DNA of 58,474 nucleotides from Mesorhizobium sp. WSM4306 (lineage in GTDB: Bacteria; Pseudomonadota; Alphaproteobacteria; Rhizobiales; Rhizobiaceae). The notes under the pieces were generated by a model. It worked only from the letters and a program-made list of their open reading frames with translations. It had not been told where the DNA came from and did no database searches. A program made the translations under genes and the position numbers. Position 1 is the first letter of the stretch; each line of letters begins with the position of its first letter. The stretch lies in NCBI RefSeq assembly GCF_007003975.1, contig NZ_VFTC01000036.1, forward strand, positions 1-58,474. Direction: 5' to 3'. Below, one piece after another: positions 36,046 to 43,325 of this stretch.

Positions 36046-36528
36046 TCACATCATGTGGTCGTCGGGCATCGCGGGCGGCAAGACGTCGGCGGAGTAGAGC
36101 ACGGCCGGAACCTTGCCGTTGTTCTTCCACCAATGGGCGAGCTGGCCGAACTCGGCGGTCACATCGCCAGCCGGATGCTCGATCCCCACCTTGCAGGTGC
36201 TGCGGTATTCGGTGATCGAGCCTTCGATGATGAGGATGTTGGCCGGGCGCAGATTGTGCTCATGCCACGGCACGACGCCGCCTGGCTGAACGACGAGCTT
36301 GCGAAGACGCAGCATATTGCCTTTCCAGGCCTCGCCCTTGCTGCTCAGATCGATGGCCGAGAGAACCGTGTCGACAACGCCAACCGGTTTGCTGGGATGT
36401 TCCTGAATATCGGTCGTTGCGGCCTGGCCGGCAGGGCAGTCGCCGGCGAAGGCCGGAGCAGAGGAAAATGCAGCGGTTGCCGAAAGCAGACCTGCCGCAA
36501 ATGCAAGGGTGAGTTTCTTCATAGCCAT
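36046..36528 (-). CDS. Exported cupin-domain protein
   Basis: 160 residues. A signal peptide (LTLAFAAGLLSATAAFSSAP) is followed by one cupin beta-barrel. Motif 1 is VVPWHEHNLRPANILIIEG, with two His and a Glu-like position for a metal; motif 2 is weaker (GQLAHWWKNNGKVPAVL, one His). Two Cys (GDCPAG, STCKVG) may pair. AGGAGAAAT precedes the start. The C-terminal MPDDHMM is metal-ligand rich. The periplasmic role is unknown. It is first of the cupin-MFS-DUF302 group. Confidence 0.85.
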   Translation of the reverse strand: MAMKKLTLAFAAGLLSATAAFSSAPAFAGDCPAGQAATTDIQEHPSKPVGVVDTVLSAIDLSSKGEAWKGNMLRLRKLVVQPGGVVPWHEHNLRPANILIIEGSITEYRSTCKVGIEHPAGDVTAEFGQLAHWWKNNGKVPAVLYSADVLPPAMPDDHMM

Positions 36529-36723
36529 CTTGTATTTCTCCTTTGTCGGTGCCCAAACGCGGGAGGCGGGGCATGACCTGGAGAGTGACCGGAGCGATCC
36601 GAAAAGAGAAATGCTGACTGGCTCTCAAATCGATACCTGAAAACTATCGTGGACCATCACACCTGCATGTGAGGCACACGCGGCAAACCGCCTCGCGCGA
36701 TCCTCTAATTCTTCGATTTTGCT

Positions 36724-37638
36724 TCAGGCAGCGGTCTTTTGGATCGCCTGGACGATCGCGCTCTCAGGCCAGCCATGCGCCTTGACGCTGTTTACGAAAG
36801 CCGATGCCGCAGGCGAGAACCTGCGTCCCGCAACGACAACCAAGGATACTTCCCGCCAGACCTCAGGATCAATGACGGGACGGACCTGCAACCCTGGAAT
36901 CACCGCACTGAATTCGGGGATGAAGCAGATGCCCAGTCCTCCGGACACCATATTCTGGATCCAGTCCTCGCGTTCGCTGGCGTAGGAGATCCTGAGCTTC
37001 ACGCCCCGATCCGTGCACAGGCCGGCGAGGTGATCGCGATACTCGCAATTGAGACGTCTGAGATAATTTTCGCCATCGAGTTCCGAGATGGCCACGTTGT
37101 CATTGCGGGCCAGCCGATGGCCGTTTGGAAAGGCGAGGACAAAGCGCTCGCGATAAAGCGGTGTGACGTCGAAGCGGTCCGGGAAGCTGTCGCTTGACGC
37201 CATGATCGCGACGTCGATCTCGCCGGACTCCAGAAGTTGGGAGAGCGATGCCGGCACGCCCTCAACCAGTTGCAGCTGGATGCCCTGTTGCCGCCGATTG
37301 AAGTCGGTCAGCAAGCCGGTGAAGCGACGGGGGCCGATGGTGCACATGACACCGACCTTGAGGTTGGCGTTTTCCAGGCACAGGAACCTCGACGCCTCCT
37401 GCCGCACTCCAGTCAGTTCGTCGAGTATCTGCTGAAAACGGGGGCGGAGAAGCACACCCAGGTCGGTCAGGTGGGTCAAGCTTCGTTCACGACGAAACAG
37501 CAACCCTCCGACCTCTTCCTCGAGTTGCTGGATGGCGCGGGATAGAGCCGGCTGAGTGACGTTGCACTTTTCACCTGCGCGCGTGAAGTTTCGCGTCTCG
37601 CACACGGCCAGGAAGTAACGGATGTGGTGAATGTCCAT
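36724..37638 (-). CDS. LysR-family transcriptional regulator (island copy 3)
   Basis: 304 residues. The helix-turn-helix reads HHIRYFLAVCETRNFTRAGE then KCNVTQPALSRAIQQLEEEV; the effector domain contains LKVGVMCTIGPRRFTGLLTD and ISYASEREDWIQNMVSGGLG. It is close to LysR copies 1 and 2. It is divergent from the inactive patatin homologue; a perfect inverted repeat of T-N11-A type lies in between, fitting LysR control of that gene. Confidence 0.9.
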   Translation of the reverse strand: MDIHHIRYFLAVCETRNFTRAGEKCNVTQPALSRAIQQLEEEVGGLLFRRERSLTHLTDLGVLLRPRFQQILDELTGVRQEASRFLCLENANLKVGVMCTIGPRRFTGLLTDFNRRQQGIQLQLVEGVPASLSQLLESGEIDVAIMASSDSFPDRFDVTPLYRERFVLAFPNGHRLARNDNVAISELDGENYLRRLNCEYRDHLAGLCTDRGVKLRISYASEREDWIQNMVSGGLGICFIPEFSAVIPGLQVRPVIDPEVWREVSLVVVAGRRFSPAASAFVNSVKAHGWPESAIVQAIQKTAA

Positions 37639-37844
37639 GCCGATTTGTCCCCGAATTGCAGACGTGGCTGTTCGTGCTTCGGAGACTGCCGTAAGGCGCG
37701 CTTTGGCGCCAATGCACTGCGGCTATAAAGTCGATAGCGGTCCGTCATGGCGCCCGTGACGGTGTGCGCTGCGGACAGCTTGTGTTGCTGACACGAGATC
37801 GCGGGATTCTAGCCAGCCTGGCAAAACCTTGCGGTGCGCAAGGG

Positions 37845-37861
37845 ATTGCAGCCAATGCAAT
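37845..37861. promoter_or_regulatory. LysR-type box (ATTGCA-N5-TGCAAT)
   Basis: A perfect 6-bp inverted repeat with a T-N11-A core, in the 325-base space (37639-37963) between LysR copy 3 and the divergent patatin-homologue gene. Position and form match LysR recognition sites. Otherwise the intergenic region holds no recognisable feature. Confidence 0.6.
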
Positions 37862-37963
37862 CTCCCTATGGAGTTCATGCCACCTTGGCATTTCGCTAAT
37901 GGAGGATCATGCGGCAGTGTCTCCATCGAACGCCCTGCCTGGCGTTTCGGGAGGAGACCCAAG

Positions 37964-38806
37964 ATGCAAATCCAGGCCACAACCGACGAAGCCTTCATTG
38001 CCGGTGCAAGACCCGCGATGGAAGACCGCCAGCTTATCGACATTACGCTGGCAAGCGACGCGCACGGCGCATTTGTCTGGGGCGTGCTCGATCGCTTGCT
38101 GGATGAACCTCGCCTTTCCTTCCGCAGCATCACCGCATCCGGTTTCGCAGGCATGGAGGCTGCGGTTCTTGCCTACGGACTGGCTCTGGGTGGCAGGCGT
38201 GGGGCAAGGACGGCGCTTACCAATTTCTGGCGGCGCGTCAGCCACGCATCGATGTCCGTGGCCGCGATAGCCAGTCCATTGAAATCGATCCTGGAGCAGT
38301 CGATCGACATTGCCGAGTTGCACAAAAATAGCTGCCCGTTGAAGCTCAACATCCTGGCTTCGAATGCCCGCACCGATACCGTGACGATTTTCTCCGGCGA
38401 CCAATTGTCGATCGAGGCGATCCTGGCGGGAGCGACGGTCCCATTCCTCTTTCCGCCCGTGGAAATCAACGGCGATACGTATTGGGGCGAAGGCGATTTT
38501 TCGGCATTGCCGCCGATGCAGCCTATCGAGGTTGGGCATTGGCTCATAGTCGGCGGCAAACCCTCCGGCTGCATGACGCCTTGTGCTGGTTACCGCCTCG
38601 CCGCAAATGCCGTGAACCCTGCATCTGTCCTCTTCGACAGTCATCACAGAACAAGCGCTGCGCTGTTTACCAGGCCTTGGACCGACTGGGGCGAATTGAC
38701 CGAGATACGTGACCGCGGACGGCAGCGAGCCGAGGACTGGCTTCTCGCCGACCACTCGACCTCAAGCGAAAGCTCCGTCGTCGACAGCAAAAATCGATAC
38801 GTCTAG
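37964..38806 (+). CDS. Patatin-like homologue lacking catalytic residues (probable pseudoenzyme)
   Basis: 280 residues; ATG 37964 has GGAGGAG upstream. The overall fold is recognisable from AHGAFVWGVLDRLLDE, EAAVLAYGLALGGRRGAR, NFWRRVSHAS and GATVPFLFPPVEINGDTYW. However, the oxyanion GGG is ASD (residues 30-32), the GTSAG nucleophile elbow is ASGFA (Ser position is Gly), and the DGG Asp motif reads GEG. All three catalytic elements are therefore lost while the frame is intact and well spaced. It is likely a binding or regulatory pseudoenzyme. A terminator follows, separating it from the bufferin operon. Confidence 0.75.
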   Translation: MQIQATTDEAFIAGARPAMEDRQLIDITLASDAHGAFVWGVLDRLLDEPRLSFRSITASGFAGMEAAVLAYGLALGGRRGARTALTNFWRRVSHASMSVAAIASPLKSILEQSIDIAELHKNSCPLKLNILASNARTDTVTIFSGDQLSIEAILAGATVPFLFPPVEINGDTYWGEGDFSALPPMQPIEVGHWLIVGGKPSGCMTPCAGYRLAANAVNPASVLFDSHHRTSAALFTRPWTDWGELTEIRDRGRQRAEDWLLADHSTSSESSVVDSKNRYV

Positions 38807-38866
38807 GCGCGCCTCCCTCCGCCTGGCCGCGCCTGCTTCCCTTCGCTCACGAAGTGCAGGCGCCAA

Positions 38867-38896
38867 GCCCTCCGGTTCCCCGCCGGAGGGCTTTTT
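38867..38896 (+). terminator. Rho-independent terminator before the bufferin operon
   Basis: GCCCTCCGG / CCGGAGGGC form a perfect 9-bp stem with a 7-base loop, followed by TTTTT. It ends the patatin-homologue transcript, so bufA should have its own promoter in 38897-39026. Confidence 0.88.
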
Positions 38897-39039
38897 GCTC
38901 GTTATCCTCCTCAACATAGTGACCGCGTATCAAATCCATGCCGAGACAGCATTTCAGCTTTATCGCGCGTCGGACGACACTGCTTGCAGACAGGCCGCGA
39001 GGTCAGTCTTTCCTCGAAACGCAACCAGGAGAAACGACC

Positions 39040-39309
39040 GTGATCAACACCAAGACCCTCATCGGATCGGCCCTCGCCGCCGCCACCTCGCTTGCTGCAA
39101 CTGCAGCCTATAGCGGCCCGGCCGCTCAGCCCAGCTTCTCGTTCGAGAAGTGCTATGGCGTCGTCAAGGCCGGCCAGAACGACTGCCAGACCGCAACGCA
39201 CTCATGCGCGGGCACCTCGACCGCCGACAACCAGCCGGATTCCTGGCTCTACGTGCCGGCCGGCAGCTGCGCCAAGATCACCGGCGGCAGTGACAAGCCG
39301 AAAGCCTGA
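39040..39309 (+). CDS. bufA: Bufferin precursor, DUF2282 family (BufA1-like RiPP)
   Basis: 89 residues from GTG 39040, placed by AGGAGA 7 bases upstream. A Sec signal peptide (residues 1-~24, LIGSALAAATSLAATAAYSG) precedes a short mature part with the four invariant cysteines of DUF2282: EKCYG (38), NDCQT (49), HSCAG (56) and GSCAK (77). Bufferins are secreted RiPPs whose Cys residues are modified by an MNIO enzyme (thiooxazoles are known for the founding members) and that bind copper. The next genes are the MNIO enzyme and its partner, completing the operon. Copper is known for the family and inferred here. Confidence 0.9.
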   Translation: MINTKTLIGSALAAATSLAATAAYSGPAAQPSFSFEKCYGVVKAGQNDCQTATHSCAGTSTADNQPDSWLYVPAGSCAKITGGSDKPKA

Positions 39310-39353
39310 ACAACCAGACTTCAAGCCAACCCCCTTTGGAAGGGAGCAGACCG

Positions 39354-40382
39354 ATGACCCGTGCATTTCAGCCCCTCACGATCCCGGCATCCGCGGGCAT
39401 CGGTCTGCGCTCTCCTCACATCAGCGAGATGCTGACCCGGAGACCCTCTGCTGGCTGGCTCGAAGTGCATGCCGAGAACTATATGGGCGACGGCGCCGCC
39501 GTCGAGGCGCTTGAACGGCTGCGCCAGATATATCCACTGTCAGTGCACGGGGTTGGCCTGTCTCTGGGCAGCGCTCAAGGCGTGGACCGCGACCACCTGG
39601 AGAGGCTGCGCAAGGTCTGCGAGCGGTTCCAGCCTGATCTCGTTTCGGAGCATCTTGCCTGGAGCGTTGCCGACGGCGCCTATCTCAACGACCTGCTGCC
39701 GCTTCGCTACGACGAAGAGGCGCTGGCGATCGTGGCGCGCAACGTGGCAACCGTCCAGGATACGTTGAAGCGACGTGTTCTGATCGAGAACCTATCCGCC
39801 TATGTCGCGTTTGCGGACTCCTCCATGAATGAGGCTGAATTTCTGGCCGAGCTGGTGGCGCAAACTGGCTGCGGCCTGCTGCTGGACGTCAACAATGTCC
39901 AGGTTTCGGCGCACAATCTCCAATACGACGCAAAGACCTTCATCGACGCTTTGCCCGCCGATGCCATCGGGGAGATCCACCTTGCCGGCCACGCGACCAA
40001 TGAGGTCGGCGGCGACACCGTGCTGATCGACGATCACGGCTCTCGCGTGCCGCCAGTTGTCTGGGGGCTCTATCACCATGCCATCAGCCATCTCGGGCCG
40101 CGCCCGACGCTGATCGAATGGGATACCGATGTTCCGGTTCTCGACGTGCTGCTCGGCGAAGCGATGTGGGCCGACATGCTCTCCGCTTCGATCATGTTCG
40201 GCCGCAAGCAGGCCGCAAGGCAGACCGTCCCGACCATGGTCCTGCCAGTGTCCAGCCTGCCAACTTTCGAAAGCACGCGAACCAGCATGCCTGTGCTTGC
40301 GGCATTTGCCGCCGCCAGAGCCAAACCGGCCATGCACATGGCCTTGCCGACGATCGAGGGAGGATATCATGCTGCCGCTTGA
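39354..40382 (+). CDS. bufB: MNIO enzyme, DUF692 family (BufB-like)
   Basis: A 342-residue TIM-barrel multinuclear non-heme iron oxidase that modifies cysteines of the bufferin precursor in the cytoplasm before export. Metal-ligand segments are present: GIGLRSPHI, WLEVHAENYM, LSVHGVGLSLGS, DLVSEHLAW, LIENLSAYV, LLLDVNNVQVSAHN, EIHLAGHA, LIDDHGSRV and LIEWDTDVP. ATG 39354 has GAAGGGAG upstream. It lies 44 bases after bufA and overlaps bufC by 14 bases, so bufABC are one transcript. Confidence 0.92.
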   Translation: MTRAFQPLTIPASAGIGLRSPHISEMLTRRPSAGWLEVHAENYMGDGAAVEALERLRQIYPLSVHGVGLSLGSAQGVDRDHLERLRKVCERFQPDLVSEHLAWSVADGAYLNDLLPLRYDEEALAIVARNVATVQDTLKRRVLIENLSAYVAFADSSMNEAEFLAELVAQTGCGLLLDVNNVQVSAHNLQYDAKTFIDALPADAIGEIHLAGHATNEVGGDTVLIDDHGSRVPPVVWGLYHHAISHLGPRPTLIEWDTDVPVLDVLLGEAMWADMLSASIMFGRKQAARQTVPTMVLPVSSLPTFESTRTSMPVLAAFAAARAKPAMHMALPTIEGGYHAAA

Positions 40383-41154
40383 ACATTTGCAGACAATCGT
40401 GGCGCGCTCGGTGCTCGCCATGGAGCCTCTGATCGACGCAAAAATGCTCACCGCCGGCAAGGCCGACCCAATGGCTCGCCTGCGCATCTACCAGAACAAC
40501 ACACGCAGTTCTTTGACTGCCGTGCTGATGGCAGTGTTCCCCGTTACGGCCCGCCTCGTCGACGAACGTTTCTTCCGCTTCATGGCGAGCGAGTTCATTC
40601 GACGGCATCCGCCGGCGGAGTCGCGCCTGGTGCGCTATGGCGCGGGCTTCCCTCGCTTCCTGAAGACCATCGACACCCTGTCCGACATGCCGATCGTCGC
40701 CGAGACGGCGCGGCTCGAATGGGCCATTGCCGAAGCGCTGGATACAGCTTCGCTGCCGGCCCGCAGTCTCGCAGAATACGACAGCACCGACCTTGGGCTG
40801 TCGCCGGATATCCTGCTCCAGCCCTCACTGCGATTGATCGTCTCGCACTGGTCGATCCTATCGGTATGGATGGAGCATCAAAAGGAGACGGCGGCCGGTG
40901 AAAAAATCACCTGGATAAGGCGCCCCGAACGCGTGGCGCTGTGGCGATCGGGGAACTACGTGCGGCTTTTTCTGCTTGACCGCGCGAGCTTCGCCTTCTG
41001 GCATTCGCTGAAGCACGGCTTCGGCCTTGAGCATGCCGCTGGCCGCGCCTTGGCGCTCGACCCGACCTTCGACCTGGTTTCAGCGCTTGTGCGTCTTTTC
41101 CGCGACAGGCTCGTCACCGACGTGCGCGTCCCGGTGCTCCCCCTCCCAAACTGA
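40369..41154 (+). CDS. bufC: DUF2063-family partner protein (BufC-like)
   Basis: A 261-residue protein. The N-terminal DUF2063 domain has ARLRIYQNNTRSSLTAVLMA and VFPVTARLVDERFF, then FIRRHPPAESRLVRYGAGFP. The C-terminal half resembles the winged-helix recognition part that binds the precursor leader. It acts with the DUF692 enzyme as a heterodimeric modification complex in known MNIO systems. The start is ATG 40369, with GAGGGAGGA upstream, inside the end of bufB. The start of a longer upstream frame would overlap bufB in another frame and is rejected. Confidence 0.9.
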   Translation: MLPLEHLQTIVARSVLAMEPLIDAKMLTAGKADPMARLRIYQNNTRSSLTAVLMAVFPVTARLVDERFFRFMASEFIRRHPPAESRLVRYGAGFPRFLKTIDTLSDMPIVAETARLEWAIAEALDTASLPARSLAEYDSTDLGLSPDILLQPSLRLIVSHWSILSVWMEHQKETAAGEKITWIRRPERVALWRSGNYVRLFLLDRASFAFWHSLKHGFGLEHAAGRALALDPTFDLVSALVRLFRDRLVTDVRVPVLPLPN

Positions 41155-41165
41155 AGGAGACGATC

Positions 41166-41642
41166 ATGACTGCGATACCGGAATATTCCACGCCTCGCCC
41201 TGCCGGCCTTGTTGGTCTTTACCGACGAGTGATCAAGTTGCCGGAGCGTATCCCATTTTCGCTGGTCCAGCTCGCAGCTCGGGTCGCGATTGCGCATGTC
41301 TTCTGGCAGTCTGCACAATCGAAGCTGGCGTCCTGGCCGGTGACGCTGCAGCTGTTCGCCAGCGAATACAATCTGCCCCTTATCGATCCGTCGATCGCGG
41401 CGCCGTTGGCGACAACGGCAGAGATCACCGGGGCGGTGCTGCTTTTCCTGGGGCTGTTTTCGCGTCTTGGCGCGCTGATGCTGCTCGGCGTCGTTTCGGT
41501 TATCCAGATCTTCGTTTTTCCGGAGAACTGGGCCGAACACCTGCTGTGGGCATCGCTGTTGCTGCTCGTTCTAACACGGGGCGCCGGCGTCCTTTCGCTC
41601 GACTACGTCGCAGAGCGGACCTTTTCAGCGTCTAGAAAATGA
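41166..41642 (+). CDS. DoxX-family membrane protein
   Basis: 158 residues with four predicted helices. LAARVAIAHVFWQSAQSKLA is the usual DoxX helix 1, then ITGAVLLFLGLFSRLGALML, and C-terminal HLLWASLLLLVLTRGAGVLS. DoxX genes commonly close bufferin-type operons; the role is unsettled (quinone or redox related). It starts 11 bases after bufC with GAAGGAGA upstream, so it belongs to the bufABC transcript. Confidence 0.88.
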   Translation: MTAIPEYSTPRPAGLVGLYRRVIKLPERIPFSLVQLAARVAIAHVFWQSAQSKLASWPVTLQLFASEYNLPLIDPSIAAPLATTAEITGAVLLFLGLFSRLGALMLLGVVSVIQIFVFPENWAEHLLWASLLLLVLTRGAGVLSLDYVAERTFSASRK

Positions 41643-42035
41643 CTGAGGAAGCACGGTGCGCATCCGAGGCTCGCCGACTTCCAGACCCCTATGTCCTGAA
41701 ATCGATGTGAATTAGGGTGGGCGCCGTTGCACAGAACAAACCCGAGCGGCGTCATCACCAGCGGCAGGCGGGGCTGCCAGACGCGCCGCGAAACCCACAT
41801 TGCCTGCGAGCGCCGCAGCATCGGGTGTTTTCGCGAAATGGGTGCCATGTCGGATCCTGTCTCGATCGACCCGGCCTAGCACACCCATGGAGCCTATCAA
41901 CCCTGCGAGGCCAGGGCCATGGCAGACGGGATCAGCGACAGTGCTCCGGCAGAACTCTGACGGCGAAGGATGGATGGGACATCCCGCCAGCGCGCGTGCC
42001 GGCGGGATGAAAGCGTCGGCGGAGCCCGGAGGCTT
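41643..42035. other. Intergenic stretch without a recognisable gene
   Basis: 393 bases between the doxX stop and the Met-rich gene. Open frames here overlap doxX or lack any recognisable protein pattern. A GC-rich hairpin (CATCCCGCC ... GGCGGGATG, about 41979-42009) may end transcripts from either side but has no T-run. Confidence 0.5.
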
Positions 42036-42335
42036 CTACATCGCCATTTTTTCGCACTCGGCCTGGGCCTTCTTGGTCGACGTATCGATCATGTAGGTTT
42101 TGCCCTTGGCGTCAGTCATCATCATCATGCAATGCTTGATCGGCTTGGCCATCTTCATCATTTCGGCGCTCATTTTGGCGTCTGGCATCATGGTGCCCAT
42201 ATGCCCGTCGGGCATGATCGCCGTGACTTGCCCACCCTTCATCATGGACATCGTACCCATCGTGTCTTCGGCGAACGCCTGCGACACACACAGGGCGGCA
42301 ATGCTAGCGGCGACAAAGATCTTGAACGAATGCAT
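42036..42335 (-). CDS. Secreted Met-rich small protein, candidate copper binder
   Basis: 99 residues; ATG 42335 chosen (MHSFKIFVAA). A 22-residue Sec signal (IFVAASIAALCVSQAFA) is followed by a 77-residue mature part with 19 Met: DTMGTMSMMKGG, PDGHMGTMMPD, SAEMMKMAK and KHCMMMMTD. It also has two Cys (HC, AEC) and His next to Cys. Met clusters of this sort bind Cu(I) or Ag(I) in periplasmic proteins; I do not recognise a named family. It is convergent with the bufferin operon and lies at the island's right end. A copper role is inferred from composition and neighbours. Confidence 0.8.
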   Translation of the reverse strand: MHSFKIFVAASIAALCVSQAFAEDTMGTMSMMKGGQVTAIMPDGHMGTMMPDAKMSAEMMKMAKPIKHCMMMMTDAKGKTYMIDTSTKKAQAECEKMAM

Positions 42336-42493
42336 TTGGAATACTCCCATTTTTTGAGGGGCACAGTTGCCCCATTCGTGGGTTCGCCGGACATTTGCGG
42401 TCAGTTACATCGACACGAAGATGTGATCGTATGTTGCCTGAGGTGGCGTAGCCCCTGGTTAGGGGACAGCCCAGGGCGCGCCAGCCCCACCTC

Positions 42494-42607
42494 CTTGCTC
42501 CTCACCCACCGAAGGAAGCCCTCCGCCACCAGCGCAAGATGGGCCGGGATGCGCCTCTCGCTGTTTGCCGTCTTCAGGGAGCGCTTGCCGGCGCTTGTCA
42601 CCTTGAA
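42494..42607 (-). pseudogene. Tyrosine-recombinase (phage-type integrase) remnant
   Basis: A minus-strand stretch encodes FFKVTSAGKRSLKTANSERR followed by IPAHLALVAEGFLRWVRSK. This matches the core between the first Arg and the His-x-x-Arg box of tyrosine integrases, where a K-T-x-x-S-x-R-x-V/I-P-x-H pattern is usual. No start, no Arg box and no catalytic Tyr region are present. It lies 110 bases from the tRNA-Thr 3' end, exactly where the island integrase is expected. 42336-42493 and 42608-42716 hold nothing else recognisable. Confidence 0.6.
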
Positions 42608-42717
42608 GAACCACACGAGACGCACCAAATCTTCGCACCGACCCCATAGCCGCTGAGGGATTCGGAACTTGCCCTGCCAAACCTCAGAGCCTTTGCGCTT
42701 GGCTGTTTTGGAAAATC

Positions 42718-42792
<75 letters not shown>

Positions 42793-42940
42793 CGCTGATG
42801 GCGGGGCTTCTGCCATATCGAACCGGCAAGCGCAAGGCATCTGTGAAAGGCTTTGCCAGACAAGTTTCGCTGACATGGCGGCGCCACAATGCTAGCTATC
42901 CCAGAACGGCAAGCCTGCCAGTCACGGGTGGGACGGGACG

Positions 42941-43183
42941 ATGAACGACAAGACAATTCCACCGAAAAGGGCCGATCCGGCAAAAAAGAGCGGCACGGAC
43001 CGCAAGGACCGCCTGGCAGAGCAGCTGCGCGCCAATCTCATGAAGCGCAAGGCGCAGGCGCGTTCACGGCGCAACGGCGATGCTGACAAGCAGCGCGCCG
43101 GCGACGCTGACAAGCAGCGCGCCGGCGACGCCGACCAGCGGCCGGAAGGCCTGGCGGCTGCTGAAAAAATGCACAAGGACTAA
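42941..43183 (+). CDS. Small basic hypothetical protein with tandem repeats
   Basis: 80 residues, highly charged, no membrane segment. The N-terminal half is rich in Lys/Arg (KRADPAKKSGTDRKDRLAEQ, LRANLMKRKAQARSRR). The C-terminal half has repeated GDADKQRA units from a 24-bp tandem repeat. It stands 142 bases upstream of murA in the same direction. I recognise no family and cannot assign a function. The start context is weak (GGTGGGACGGGACG before ATG). Confidence 0.6.
   Translation: MNDKTIPPKRADPAKKSGTDRKDRLAEQLRANLMKRKAQARSRRNGDADKQRAGDADKQRAGDADQRPEGLAAAEKMHKD
43076..43147 (+). repeat. 24-bp in-frame tandem repeat (about 3 copies)
   Basis: Copies at 43076-43099 and 43100-43123 differ at one base; a third, degenerate copy starts at 43124. 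Each encodes GDADKQRA. The length is a multiple of 3, so copy-number change would keep the frame. Confidence 0.8.
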
Positions 43184-43325
43184 CCAAAAGCCGCCACACT
43201 GGCCCGCCACCTTGGCCAAAGGGGCCAAGAAATCCTATTTCTTGAACCAAGCCGGCCAATGGTCTAGACGGGCCGATACTCAAACTGACGAAAACCGGCC
43301 TTTCGGGCCGAGGGGACATTCTCTC

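Noticed and set aside
43076..43147. Possible CRISPR-like repeats
   Set aside because: The units are directly adjacent without spacers and lie in frame in a small coding region, so they are a simple tandem repeat.
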